This document shows, piece after piece, positions 36,391-45,277 of a stretch of 64,000 nt of DNA. This stretch comes from Lentibacillus persicus (GTDB lineage Bacteria; Bacillota; Bacilli; Bacillales; Amphibacillaceae), in NCBI RefSeq assembly GCF_900112705.1, contig NZ_FOMR01000008.1, forward strand, positions 1-64,000, written 5' to 3'. Position 1 is the stretch's first letter. Every line of letters starts with the position of its first letter. The notes beneath the pieces were generated by a model. The model was not told the origin of the DNA and searched no databases. It saw nothing but the letters and a program-made list of their open reading frames with translations. Both the position numbers and the translations under genes were made by a program.

Positions 36391-37115
36391 CGATAGTATC
36401 TTCAATCAGTGGGGGGGTTTTTCCACTGATTAAGGGGAACAAAGGCTAAGTTCGCCACGTCCTCGAAAAAGAAAAGCACTTTTTCTTCGTGCGATGTGTC
36501 GCTGTCGCAGTGTTCCTTATCCTGTGGCAACGCCTTTGTGATCAACATCCTGTTGGAGGCTGGGACATAACTTATATATCCAATATAAAAGACGAACTAT
36601 AATCAAGGTTAGCGGAGGAAATATGCGGAGACTGCGGGTCGGCTAAACCCGGTCACGTCCTGTGACCAACGCCGACACTAGAACATCGTGTTCGTCGGAA
36701 GAGAGGCATAGGTGAGACAACGAAGTGCCTTCGCACAAAGCAAGACTTCATCGATTATGCTTCGACCTGCGAGGAGTGCTGCATCACAGAAAAACTTGCA
36801 ACACGACGAGCACGAGTTGGCTCACCAGCCGCCCGCGGAAAGCGAAGCATATTTCCGGAGCGGCGTATCCCGCTTCCTTTCCTAATTATCGTTCGTCTTT
36901 TCATTTATCTTTAAACCTTTTGTTCCAGCCTCATTTAAGGACAATTAGCCGGCTTTCTTAGGAGGATTACTATCCATTATATGCGGGATAACTTGCAGAG
37001 GCGATGAGCTTCTGCAAGTTTTTAATGTAAAAGGCAGTGCAAAGTGCGAACTGTTTAATTTATACCCGGGGCGGGGAATTTTACAGTAGGTTTAATCATA
37101 AAGGAGGCCAAACCC
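36391..37115. other. 725-bp intergenic region behind argS
   Basis: No gene. A hairpin AATCAGTGG...CCACTGATT lies at about 36404-36439 without a proper T-run. The MITE-like copy R2 occupies 36556-36932. The last 180 bases hold the ribosome site AAAGGAGG of the STAS-like gene and nothing else I can name. Confidence 0.7.
36556..36932. repeat. MITE-like palindromic element, copy R2 (longest)
   Basis: 377 bp bounded by GAGGCTGGGACA at the left and its near inverse TGTTCCAGCCTC at the right. Inside each end lie AAAGACGAAC and GTTCGTCTTTT, then GGAGGAAATATGCGGAGACT and AGCATATTTCCGGAGCGG. The orientation is opposite to R1 and R3. It carries an additional middle part of about 110 bp absent from R1. 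A short open frame inside is not supported by a ribosome site. Confidence 0.9.
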
Positions 37116-37472
37116 ATGTTTAATATCCTGCCAAGCCGTGACCCGCTCACGATTTGTGTGGAGATTGACGGAAAGGCGACAGGTGAAGATGCCGAAAAGA
37201 TGGATCAGCATGTAAAAGAGACGTTCGGTGAAAATGAGCCGTTCAATGTCATGGCGATTATTAAAGATATCAACGGAACGACACTGGATGGATTGATGAA
37301 GGGGCCGATTGTCGATGCCAAACGCTGGGGACAGTTCCGCAAATTTGCGGTGGTCAGCGAGAAAAAATGGGTGGAAACAGCCGTGAAGATAGGTGATGTT
37401 TTGCCAGGTGTCAGCACCCAGCATTTTGATAAAGATGAAATAGAGACGGCCTGGGACTGGATCAGGCAGTAG
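37116..37472 (+). CDS. STAS/SpoIIAA-like domain protein
   Basis: A 118-residue protein with the pattern of the SpoIIAA-like (DUF3478) family: LTICVEIDGKATGEDAEKMD near residues 12-31, FNVMAIIKDINGTTLDGL, and WVETAVKIGDVLPGVSTQHF DKDE at the C-terminus. AAAGGAGG precedes the ATG. Related proteins are soluble and of unknown role. Convergent with the DUF2071 gene. Confidence 0.78.
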   Translation: MFNILPSRDPLTICVEIDGKATGEDAEKMDQHVKETFGENEPFNVMAIIKDINGTTLDGLMKGPIVDAKRWGQFRKFAVVSEKKWVETAVKIGDVLPGVSTQHFDKDEIETAWDWIRQ

Positions 37473-37507
37473 GAAGAAAAGCTCCCGCGGTCAGTGGCCA
37501 AAGCTTT

Positions 37508-38245
37508 TTAATCTACCTTCTTTAACGGCCAGATGAGAACTCTGCGGGAGCGGGCATAATGCAGAAGCATCCGGTTTCCCATTGCCCGGGGGGACAGAAA
37601 AGGGGTAAGTGATTGTTTTTCGATCATGGCTTCTGCATCTGACACCTCCCATGGTTTGTGATGGATACCGATCGTGAATACATTACCTTTCAGCTGCGTC
37701 CATAGATAATAGCGTTCCAGCAGCCAATTGCTCAGTGTCCCTGCTTCAGGATACCAGCTTTCTGATACCGGACGATAGCTGCCTTTGAATGCCACATTTT
37801 GATTACAGTGCCGCCTGCTGCTGTAATGAAACCATCCGCCTCGTTTCTTCATTTCCATGCTGGCATAAAAATAAGGAAGGGTACCTGCTCTGGCACCCAT
37901 AACGGGCAGAATTTTCTCTGCGTCAAGGCTGAAAAAATAGATGCCGGGGATTCCTTCACGTCTGACATAAGTGCGCACGTTCAATTCAAGGAATTTCCTG
38001 ATGTATGGAAAGGGTGGGAGCATGCGCATCCGCAAATCACTGATTTTGAGGGGCGTAATGGAAATCCACGCTTCCCCATTATAGGTGTCCAGTTCCAGAT
38101 GGTTTGGAATATGGCTGCGGATGAACTCACGGGAAACAGGCATATGCATAAAAAAGACATCTTCCCACTTTTGGGTCATCAGCCACGGACCGTCAGGCAA
38201 GGGACTGGCACGATGACCTGTTTCGTTCAAAATGTTTTGATACAT
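37508..38245 (-). CDS. DUF2071 family protein (YqjF-like)
   Basis: A 245-residue protein with family features PWLMTQKWEDVFFMHMPV (residues about 20-37), EAWISITPLKISDLRMR, NVRTYVRREGIPGIYFFSLD and PYFYASM. ATG 38245 sits after AAAGGAGCG; the long basic N-terminal extension that stays open upstream crosses a terminator and is not part of the gene. B. subtilis YqjF is a member; no function is known. Confidence 0.82.
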   Translation of the reverse strand: MYQNILNETGHRASPLPDGPWLMTQKWEDVFFMHMPVSREFIRSHIPNHLELDTYNGEAWISITPLKISDLRMRMLPPFPYIRKFLELNVRTYVRREGIPGIYFFSLDAEKILPVMGARAGTLPYFYASMEMKKRGGWFHYSSRRHCNQNVAFKGSYRPVSESWYPEAGTLSNWLLERYYLWTQLKGNVFTIGIHHKPWEVSDAEAMIEKQSLTPFLSPRAMGNRMLLHYARSRRVLIWPLKKVD

Positions 38246-38280
38246 GAACGTTCGCTCCTTTGGCTTGTCGGATTTAGTAT

Positions 38281-38317
38281 AAGAAAAGCCCGGAAATTTA
38301 TTCCGGGGCCTTTTCTT
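38281..38317 (-). terminator. Terminator of the 42-residue gene
   Basis: AAGAAAAGCCCGGAA and TTCCGGGGCCTTTTCTT arms around a short AT loop, giving a signal on either strand. Confidence 0.8.
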
Positions 38318-38444
38318 ATTTGTTATTTTGTTTCGGGCTTGTATCATTTTCGCGCTGCGGGCTGATGTCTTGTTCAGAGTCTTTTTTCTTTTTTTGCTGC
38401 TCAATTGAATCTTGACTGCGCTTCTTTTCGTTTCTGTCGGTCAT
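38316..38444 (-). CDS. Small hydrophilic protein, 42 residues
   Basis: TDRNEKKRSQDSIEQQKKKK and the following DSEQDISPQRENDTSPKQ are wholly charged and polar, probably disordered. ATG 38444 follows AAAGGTGG at good spacing, and a terminator overlaps the stop. These three signals support a real gene. Similar disordered peptides are common in Bacillus spores, but nothing here proves that link. Confidence 0.6.
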   Translation of the reverse strand: MTDRNEKKRSQDSIEQQKKKKDSEQDISPQRENDTSPKQNNK

Positions 38445-38784
38445 GATACTGCCACCTTTCAATTGTTGATTGTTCTTATTTGGCCATAGCCCTTTCAAGA
38501 ATGGTTTAAACATATTCAACAAAGTACGGGCTTAATGGTGATCACGTGTCATAATGGCTATACTGCGCGAAATTTATTCCTGCCTCGTAAAATTGACATT
38601 ATCCCGGAGGTGCCGCCTTTCCGGCGGAGGCGCAGAGTGTCATTTTCTGATCACGGAGAAATAGGATTTTTAAAGAGTTTATCTCCAACGTGAACGGGAA
38701 AAGCAAAATAAGCCCGGTGAAATTCCGGAGGAGATATGTAAATCGGTCGTAACTCTATTAAAAACCAAAAGGAGGTATTGCATC
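38445..38784. other. 340-bp intergenic region with an imperfect palindrome
   Basis: Divergent gap between the 42-residue gene and the DUF2512 gene. At 38589-38646, AAAATTGACAT and GTGTCATTTT flank an inner CCGCC-TTTCC-GGCGG hairpin, with CGGAGGTG and GGAGGCG nearby. No gene is seen. Confidence 0.6.
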
Positions 38785-39162
38785 ATGGAACATGGAAAGG
38801 CGCTTGTAATAAAAGGCTTGCTGACACTGATAGCATTATTTATTGTACTCGGATTAGGATTTGGCGTGTCTTTTGGCAATGTGCTTATAATGACGGCCGT
38901 TCTTGGTATTATTTCTTATTTCGCAGGGGATCTTGGGGTCCTTCCGAAAAATGGCAACATCATGGCAAGCATTTCAGATTTTGGGTTAACATTCCTAGTG
39001 GTATGGCTGATGGGCATGCTGCTTGCGAATATAGGTTTCACCACGATGGCAGGAGCAGCGCTCATTTCGGCGCTTGTTATCGCAGCAGCCGAGTATTTCT
39101 TCCACATTTATATTACAACAAAAGGTCCGGTTGGCCATAGCCGTTATTCAACATCACATTAA
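38785..39162 (+). CDS. DUF2512 membrane protein (YndM-like)
   Basis: A 125-residue protein with four hydrophobic segments (residues about 8-26, 33-50, 67-85, 90-110), of the YndM/DUF2512 family: KALVIKGLLTLIALFIVLGL at the start and ALVIAAAEYFFHIYI near the end. AAAGGAGG lies upstream. Unknown function. Ends with a good terminator. Confidence 0.8.
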   Translation: MEHGKALVIKGLLTLIALFIVLGLGFGVSFGNVLIMTAVLGIISYFAGDLGVLPKNGNIMASISDFGLTFLVVWLMGMLLANIGFTTMAGAALISALVIAAAEYFFHIYITTKGPVGHSRYSTSH

Positions 39163-39173
39163 TATATTAAGCC

Positions 39174-39205
39174 AAAGCTGTCCTTTGTGAAGGGCAGCTT
39201 TTTTC
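39174..39205 (+). terminator. Terminator of the DUF2512 gene
   Basis: AAAGCTGTCCTT and AAGGGCAGCTTT arms around TGTG, then TTTTC. Confidence 0.85.
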
Positions 39206-39291
39206 ATGAAATTTTAAATTGACGCGAATGGTCAGGGATTATTAATGCAGCCTGATGAATGAACTAATTTTTTAAACTTTCTATAAATCTG

Positions 39292-39319
39292 TTGACTGAA
39301 TGATCATTCATACTATAAA
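39292..39319 (+). promoter_or_regulatory. fadF promoter with a FadR-like palindrome in the spacer
   Basis: TTGACT (39292-39297) and TATAAA (39314-39319) with a 16-base spacer. TGAATGATCATTCA (39297-39310), a perfect palindrome, fills the spacer. B. subtilis FadR half-sites are TGAATGA/TCATTCA, set four bases farther apart. A third half-site, TGAATGA, is at about 39256. Confidence 0.6.
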
Positions 39320-39417
39320 GTAATAGACATAACATAAAAATAAAGCGGTCGGCATTTTATTTGAAACGTAATGCAATCGCTAACATTTTCCGTTATACTA
39401 GAACAAAGGGGGAGCGA

Positions 39418-41526
39418 ATGATGAACACATTGTTACTCATCAACTGGCTGGCGTTTATTGCGATTACCGGCTATGGGATCTACCTATTCGCTAAAGTTAT
39501 TGCAACGCGGGTTTCCTATATTAAACTGGGGCAAAAATCCGAATTTGACCGGGCGTTTAAAGAGCGGTTCCGCCGGATAGGTAAAATCGTTTTTGGGCAG
39601 TCCAAACTGTTGAAAGATAAAAAGTCCGGCACCATTCATGTCATGATGTTTTACGGCTTTTTACTCGTGCAGTTTGGTGCGATTGATATGTTTGTGAAGG
39701 GGCTGGCTCCCGGCAGTCATTTACCGTTCGGGCTTTTTTACCCGGGGTTTACGTTTTTCCAGGAGCTTGTAACGCTCATGATTCTCGTAGCGGTTGTGTG
39801 GGCATTTTATCGCCGTTATATTGAAAAGCTTGTGCGCCTGAAACGCGGCTTTAAAGCGGGCCTTGTCCTGTTATTTATTGGGACGCTGATGCTTTCGGTT
39901 CTGCTTGGCAATGGGATGGCGATTGTCTGGCACGGGGAAGGATTAACATGGACCGAACCGGTTGCGAGTTTAATAGCTTCTCTTTTCAGTTGGCTGCCTG
40001 AAACAGGTGCAGCGGTGCTTTTCTACGTATTCTGGTGGATACATACCATCACAATTCTTGCATTCCTGGTATACGTGCCGCAATCCAAGCATGCCCATCT
40101 GATTGCCGCGCCGATTAACGTGTTTTTGAGCAAACGCGTACCGGGAAAATTGAAGCCGATCAATTTTGATATCGGCGAGGAAGAAGATGAGGATGAGATT
40201 TCATTTGGTGTCGGGAAAGTTGAAGACTTTGAGCAGCATCAAATGATAGATTTCTATGCATGTGTCGAGTGCGGACGCTGTACAGATGTGTGTCCTGCTT
40301 CAGGTACCGGCAAAATGCTCTCGCCAATGGATATTATGATTAAAACACGCGACCATTTAACCAAAAAAGGTGCTGCGGTTACAGGGAAATCAGCCTGGGT
40401 GCCTGAATATGCTTTTTCGAAAACAGAAGGCAATTTGGCTGCTGCCGGTGCGGGCGAAGCCGCTGCAGGAGTCGAAAGTGTCAGTCTGATTGGTGATGTC
40501 ATTACACAGGAAGAGCTTGAAGGCTGCACAACGTGCCGTGCGTGTGAAGAAGCGTGCCCGGTTATGAATGAGCATGTCGGGACGATTATTGACATGCGCC
40601 GCTACCTTGTGATGACAGAAGGCAAAATGGATCAGGATGCCCAGCGTGCCGTTATGAATATTGAGCGTCAGGGCAATCCTTGGGGCCTTTCCAAAAAAGA
40701 CCGTGTAAAATGGCGTGACCAGGATGAAGATGCTTATATCCCGACCGTTAAAGAATTGAAAAAGGAAGATAAAGATTTCGAATATCTTTTCTGGGTCAGT
40801 TCAATGGGGTCATTTGACAACCGCAGTCAGAAAATCGCGCTGGCGTTTGCCAAATTGATGAACCAGGCAGGCATCAGCTTTGCGATTCTTGGGAATAAAG
40901 AGCAGAACTCCGGTGACACAGCACGCCGCATCGGGAATGAGTTCTTGTTCCAGGAAATTGCCGAGAAAAATATTAAAGAATTTGAAAAACATGATGTGAA
41001 GAAGATTGTAACGATTGACCCGCATGCTTATAATATTTTCAAAAATGAATACCCTGATTTCGGTTTCGAAGCGGAAGTCTACCATCATACGCAACTGCTC
41101 TATGATCTTGTGATGAACGGTCAATTAAAACCGCAGCGGGAAATCAATCAGAAACTCACTTATCATGATTCCTGCTATTTGGGAAGATACAACGGTGTTT
41201 ATGATCCGCCGCGGGAAATTCTGAAGTCAATACCGGGCCTTGAACTGGTCGAAATGGACCGCAGCCGGGAAAATGGCATGTGCTGTGGAGCCGGCGGCGG
41301 CCTGATGTGGACCGAAGATACAACAGGCAACCGTATCAACGTTGCGCGCACCGAACAGGCAATGGAAACGGAATCAACGATGATTTCCAGTGCATGCCCA
41401 TTCTGCCTGACGATGTTGAGTGATGGCACGAAAGCGAAAGAAGTTGAAGAAGACATCAGTACAATGGACGTTGCCGAAATCCTGGCATTGTCAGTATTGA
41501 CAGAAGATGAGCAGAAAACAGCTTAA
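39418..41526 (+). CDS. fadF: Membrane-anchored Fe-S oxidoreductase FadF (YwjF)
   Basis: A 702-residue protein. About six helices fill residues 1-235, resembling the heme-binding membrane part of respiratory reductases. Two 4Fe-4S motifs follow: CVECGRCTDVCP at 282-293 and CTTCRACEEACP at 370-381. The C-terminus holds two CCG-type domains (YHDSCYLGRYNG, then MCCGAGGGLMW). The family is thought to pass electrons from ETF of acyl-CoA dehydrogenases to menaquinone. GGGGGAGCG precedes ATG 39418. Placed before the beta-oxidation genes, as in B. subtilis. Confidence 0.92.
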   Translation: MMNTLLLINWLAFIAITGYGIYLFAKVIATRVSYIKLGQKSEFDRAFKERFRRIGKIVFGQSKLLKDKKSGTIHVMMFYGFLLVQFGAIDMFVKGLAPGSHLPFGLFYPGFTFFQELVTLMILVAVVWAFYRRYIEKLVRLKRGFKAGLVLLFIGTLMLSVLLGNGMAIVWHGEGLTWTEPVASLIASLFSWLPETGAAVLFYVFWWIHTITILAFLVYVPQSKHAHLIAAPINVFLSKRVPGKLKPINFDIGEEEDEDEISFGVGKVEDFEQHQMIDFYACVECGRCTDVCPASGTGKMLSPMDIMIKTRDHLTKKGAAVTGKSAWVPEYAFSKTEGNLAAAGAGEAAAGVESVSLIGDVITQEELEGCTTCRACEEACPVMNEHVGTIIDMRRYLVMTEGKMDQDAQRAVMNIERQGNPWGLSKKDRVKWRDQDEDAYIPTVKELKKEDKDFEYLFWVSSMGSFDNRSQKIALAFAKLMNQAGISFAILGNKEQNSGDTARRIGNEFLFQEIAEKNIKEFEKHDVKKIVTIDPHAYNIFKNEYPDFGFEAEVYHHTQLLYDLVMNGQLKPQREINQKLTYHDSCYLGRYNGVYDPPREILKSIPGLELVEMDRSRENGMCCGAGGGLMWTEDTTGNRINVARTEQAMETESTMISSACPFCLTMLSDGTKAKEVEEDISTMDVAEILALSVLTEDEQKTA

Positions 41527-41537
41527 GGAAACTGGAA

Positions 41538-41841
41538 GAGGTTGGGACAAGACTTTTACAGTGAATAAAAAGACGAACTATTATTAAGTGGAGGAGCAGA
41601 ATACACCGCTCCGGAAATATGCTTCGCTTTCCGCGGGCGGCTGTTGAGCCAACTCGTGCCAAGGCACTTCGTTGTCTCACCTATGCCTCTGTTTCGACGA
41701 ACAGGAGGTTCTAGTGTCGGCGTTGGTCACAGGACGTGACCGACCTTAGCCGACCCGCAGGAGTCTTCGCATATTTCCTCCGCTAACCTTCCTTATCCTC
41801 CGTCTTTCACAATTGAAATTAACAAGTAATGTCCCGGCCTC
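41538..41841. repeat. MITE-like palindromic element, copy R3
   Basis: 304 bp, starting GAGGTTGGGACA and ending TGTCCCGGCCTC, which are near inverted. Shares AAGACGAACTATTATT, CTCCGGAAATATGCTTCGCT, CTAGTGTCGGCGTTGGTCAC and GCATATTTCCTCCGC with R1/R2. It separates fadF from the thiolase gene, so the latter needs its own promoter. Confidence 0.9.
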
Positions 41842-41857
41842 TCATTTTGCACCATGA

Positions 41858-41877
41858 TTGAGCGAGCGTTCGGTCAA
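41858..41877 (+). promoter_or_regulatory. Palindromic operator upstream of the thiolase gene
   Basis: TTGAGCGAGCGTTCGGTCAA: the half-sites TTGA(G/C)CGA(G/A)C are inverted with 16 of 20 bases symmetric. Shape and size suit a TetR-family site, and a TetR gene lies in the same cluster. No clean sigma-A promoter is seen at it. Confidence 0.6.
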
Positions 41878-41936
41878 ATTTTAGAAAGCGGTATCATATA
41901 AATCTATTAATTTACTTATGAAAGGATGTTAAACAC

Positions 41937-43124
41937 ATGCGTAAAACCGTTATTGTATCAGGTGCACGTACACCATTTGGCAAATTTGGAGGAGCACTCA
42001 AACCGTTTACCGCCTCACAGCTTGGCGGCAAAGCAATCAAAGAAGCGCTCGAGCGTGCAGGCGTGGAAGGAGATAAAGTTGACGAAGTGATAATGGGCAA
42101 CGTATTGCAGGGCGGTCAAGGACAGATTCCTTCACGCCAGGCAGCCCGTGAAGCCGAGATCCCATGGGAAGTCAAAACCGAGACGATTAACAAAGTTTGT
42201 GCATCAGGCTTGCGCAGTGTCACACTGGCTGATCAACTCATCCGTCTTGGCGATGAAGACATTATCGTGGCAGGAGGCATGGAAAGCATGAGCAATGCGC
42301 CATACATTTTGCCGGATGCCCGTTGGGGAAACCGCATGGGCGACAAGAAAGTTGTTGACATGATGGTGCACGACGGGCTGACCTGTTCATTTGCAGGCGT
42401 GCATATGGGAAGCTATGGTAATTCGACAGCTGAAGAATATGGTTTGACGCGTGAAGCGCAGGATGAATGGTCCTCGCGCAGTCACCAGCGAGCGATTAAA
42501 GCGATCGAAGACGGTAAGTTTGCTGAAGAAATTGTGACATTGGAAGTGCCGCAGCGAAAAGGCGACCCGGTTGTAGTTGATACCGATGAAGCACCGCGCA
42601 AAGAGACAAACACAGATGTCCTGGCTAAATTGCGTCCGGCCTTTGATAAGGATGGGACGATTACAGCGGGAAATGCACCAGGCGTCAATGATGGTGCAGG
42701 TGCGTTCGTCGTCATGGCTGACGAAACCGCAGAAAAGCTTGGCAAAACACCGATGGCAGTAATCCATGGTCATGCCGAAGTCGGCGTGGAATCCAAGGAT
42801 TTTCCAAAAACGCCGGGGCTTGTCATTAATAAGCTGCTTGATAAAACAGGTTACGCAAAAGACGATATCGCCTTATTTGAAATTAATGAAGCATTTGCTG
42901 CTGTTTCACTTGCCAGCGGAAAAATTGCAAACATTGATCCTGAAAAAATCAACGTCAATGGCGGGGCGGTCGCCCTGGGTCATCCAATCGGCGCAAGCGG
43001 CGCACGGATTATTTTGACGTTGATTCATGAACTGAAGCGCCAAGGCGGCGGTTTAGGCATTGCAGCGATCTGCAGTGGCGGCGGTCAGGGCGATGCGGTT
43101 CTTATAGAAGTGCCGAAGCAGTGA
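41937..43124 (+). CDS. mmgA: Acetyl-CoA C-acyltransferase (thiolase)
   Basis: A 395-residue type II thiolase that splits 3-ketoacyl-CoA in beta-oxidation (or joins acetyl-CoA units). The nucleophile is C88 (NKVCASGLR), with the second cysteine in CSGGGQGD near 385 and His in GHPIGASGA near 350. Start ATG after AAAGGATG. First gene of the degradation operon after a palindromic operator. The order thiolase-hydroxyacyl dehydrogenase-acyl-CoA dehydrogenase is that of B. subtilis mmgABC, so I use that name. Confidence 0.92.
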   Translation: MRKTVIVSGARTPFGKFGGALKPFTASQLGGKAIKEALERAGVEGDKVDEVIMGNVLQGGQGQIPSRQAAREAEIPWEVKTETINKVCASGLRSVTLADQLIRLGDEDIIVAGGMESMSNAPYILPDARWGNRMGDKKVVDMMVHDGLTCSFAGVHMGSYGNSTAEEYGLTREAQDEWSSRSHQRAIKAIEDGKFAEEIVTLEVPQRKGDPVVVDTDEAPRKETNTDVLAKLRPAFDKDGTITAGNAPGVNDGAGAFVVMADETAEKLGKTPMAVIHGHAEVGVESKDFPKTPGLVINKLLDKTGYAKDDIALFEINEAFAAVSLASGKIANIDPEKINVNGGAVALGHPIGASGARIILTLIHELKRQGGGLGIAAICSGGGQGDAVLIEVPKQ

Positions 43125-43138
43125 CCTCGAGGTGATTT

Positions 43139-43180
43139 CGCTAAAGTTCAAAAAAATGCGCTAAAGTACACATTTAGATT
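43139..43180. repeat. Two copies of a 20-bp unit (array E)
   Basis: CGCTAAAGTTCAAAAAAATG and CGCTAAAGTACACATTTAGA follow each other between mmgA and mmgB. The unit shares GCT(C/A)AAGTTCA with array D further on. Confidence 0.6.
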
Positions 43181-43197
43181 CAAAGGAGGCAATACGC

Positions 43198-44049
43198 ATG
43201 GCAATCGAAAAAGTAATGGTCGTCGGAGCAGGCCAGATGGGGTCTGGCATCGCTCAGGTTTGTGCGCAATCGGGCTACGACGTTTTATTAAACGACGTCA
43301 GTGAGGAAGCGCTTCAGAAAGGCATCCAAAACATTGAGAAGTTGTTAACGAGGTCAGTCGATAAAGAACGCATCAGTGAGCAGGAGAAGAACGATACATT
43401 ATCACGGCTGAATACAACAACAGAAATTCAGGACGTTAAAAATTGCGATATGACGATTGAAGCAATCGTTGAGAATATGGACGTGAAGACAAACGTATTC
43501 CGTCAGCTTGATGCGCACGCACCGGGACACGCAATCCTGGCGAGTAATACTTCATCACTTCCGATAACTGAAATTGCAGCATCGACAAACCGGGCGGACA
43601 AGGTAATCGGCATGCACTTCATGAACCCGGTTCCGGTTATGAAACTTGTGGAAGTCATTCGGGGGCTACAAACCAGCGATGAAACGTATGAAGCCGTGGC
43701 CGACATGGCTAAAAAACTTTCCAAAACATCGGTTGAAGTGAATGACTATCCTGGTTTTGCCGCCAATCGTATTTTAATGCCGATGATTAACGAAGCCATA
43801 TACGCTCTTCACGAGGGAGTGGCATCGGTTGAAGATATCGATACGGTCATGAAACTCGGCATGAATCACCCGATGGGGCCTTTGACGCTTGCTGATTTTA
43901 TCGGTCTGGACACATGCCTTTATATTATGGAAGTACTGCACGAAGGTTTTGGCGACAGTAAATACCGACCATGCCCGCTTTTAAGAAAATATGTAAACGC
44001 CGGCTGGCACGGTAAAAAATCTGGAAGAGGGTTTTATCAGTACAGCTGA
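43198..44049 (+). CDS. mmgB: 3-hydroxybutyryl-CoA dehydrogenase
   Basis: A 283-residue NAD-dependent 3-hydroxyacyl-CoA dehydrogenase. GAGQMGSG at residues 10-17 binds NAD. The catalytic dyad is in MHFMNPVPVMKLVEVI (His near 139) and the GFAANRILMPMINEAIYAL region. GPLTLADFIGLDTCLYIM completes the dimer domain. AAAGGAGG precedes the ATG. In the operon it acts between enoyl-CoA hydration and the thiolase, but no enoyl-CoA hydratase gene is in the window. Confidence 0.94.
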   Translation: MAIEKVMVVGAGQMGSGIAQVCAQSGYDVLLNDVSEEALQKGIQNIEKLLTRSVDKERISEQEKNDTLSRLNTTTEIQDVKNCDMTIEAIVENMDVKTNVFRQLDAHAPGHAILASNTSSLPITEIAASTNRADKVIGMHFMNPVPVMKLVEVIRGLQTSDETYEAVADMAKKLSKTSVEVNDYPGFAANRILMPMINEAIYALHEGVASVEDIDTVMKLGMNHPMGPLTLADFIGLDTCLYIMEVLHEGFGDSKYRPCPLLRKYVNAGWHGKKSGRGFYQYS

Positions 44050-44087
44050 TACAGCAACTACGATTTCCCGCGAGGAGGGCACGCTAA

Positions 44088-45227
44088 ATGAACCTTCGTT
44101 TTACCGAAGAACAGGAAATGATGCGAAAAATGGTTCAGGACTTTGCTGAAAAAGAAGTACAGCCGGAAGTCGAACAGATGGAAGGAGAAGAACGGTTTCC
44201 CCGCAAGATTGTTCGAAAAATGGGTGAGTTAGGCCTGATGGGTGTACCTATCCCTGAAGACTACGGCGGCAGCGGTATGGATTACACATCATATATCATC
44301 GCCATTAATGAATTATCCAAAGTCAGCGCAACGCTTGGGGTCATATTATCCGTTCATACATCAGTCGGCACCAATCCAATCCTGTATTTTGGCAATGATA
44401 AACAAAAAAACAAATACGTTCCGAAACTGGCCTCAGGTGAATACCTTGGTGCATTTGCTTTAACAGAACCGGGCGCCGGGTCTGATGCTGCAAGTTTAAA
44501 AACAAAGGCCGTTAAAAGTGATACCGATTATATTTTGAACGGATCCAAAGTGTTTATCACGAATGGCGGGGAGGCGGATACATATATAACGTTTGCCCGG
44601 ACGAGCGATGAGCCAGGCTCAAAAGGTGTAAGCGCTTTTATCGTTGAAAAGGATACACCAGGGTTAATCATCGGAAAACCAGAGAAAAAAATGGGGCTGC
44701 ATGGTTCGAGCACAGTCCAGCTTACTTTCGACAACTGCAAGGTTCCAAAAGAGCAGCTGCTTGGCGATGAAGGTGAGGGGTTTAAAATTGCGATGGCAAA
44801 TCTCAATGTCGGCCGTATTGGCATCGCCGCCCAGGCGTTGGGAATCGGCGAAGCAGCGCTGGACTATTCAGCAGCGTATGCCAAAGAACGCGAGCAATTC
44901 GGCAAACCGATTGCAGCCAATCAAGGCATTGCGTTTAAACTTGCTGACATGGCTACCGAAGTCGAAGCGGCCAAACTACTGGTCTATCAAGCTGCTGCAC
45001 TGGTTGAACAAGACGCCCCATCGAGCAAGGAAGCATCGATGGCTAAAATGTATGCATCAAAAACAGCACGCAAAGCCGCCATTGAAGCCGTCCAAATTTT
45101 TGGAGGCTATGGTTACACGGAAGAATATCCGGTCGAGCGGCTTTTCCGCGATGCTAAAGTAACCGAAATCTATGAAGGCACAAACGAAATCCAGCATAAA
45201 GTTATTGCAAAAAGTTTACTTGACTGA
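44088..45227 (+). CDS. Acyl-CoA dehydrogenase, first copy
   Basis: A 379-residue FAD enzyme that makes the trans-2-enoyl-CoA. [19 protein letters not shown] and [10 protein letters not shown] bind flavin and substrate; the catalytic base is E363 in [17 protein letters not shown] lies before the ATG. It corresponds to B. subtilis AcdA or MmgC by position. Electrons would pass by ETF to FadF. The second dehydrogenase is about half identical and follows 50 bases later, so the two probably differ in chain length or branching. Confidence 0.93.
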   Translation: MNLRFTEEQEMMRKMVQDFAEKEVQPEVEQMEGEERFPRKIVRKMGELGLMGVPIPEDYGGSGMDYTSYIIAINELSKVSATLGVILSVHTSVGTNPILYFGNDKQKNKYVPKLASGEYLGAFALTEPGAGSDAASLKTKAVKSDTDYILNGSKVFITNGGEADTYITFARTSDEPGSKGVSAFIVEKDTPGLIIGKPEKKMGLHGSSTVQLTFDNCKVPKEQLLGDEGEGFKIAMANLNVGRIGIAAQALGIGEAALDYSAAYAKEREQFGKPIAANQGIAFKLADMATEVEAAKLLVYQAAALVEQDAPSSKEASMAKMYASKTARKAAIEAVQIFGGYGYTEEYPVERLFRDAKVTEIYEGTNEIQHKVIAKSLLD

Positions 45228-45277
45228 GTTTTGTGGTTTAATTTGAAACGTTTAGTTTGAAGGGAGATAAATAGATA

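Noticed and set aside
36404-36439. argS terminator at the AATCAGTGG hairpin
   Set aside because: The stem is good but no T-run follows, so it is only noted as a hairpin.
36725-36961. 78-codon frame inside repeat R2
   Set aside because: No ribosome site, and the sequence is shared with non-coding copies R1 and R3.
38246-38404. 53-residue basic N-terminal extension of the DUF2071 protein
   Set aside because: It would cross the terminator of the neighbouring small gene, and AAAGGAGCG marks the start at 38245.
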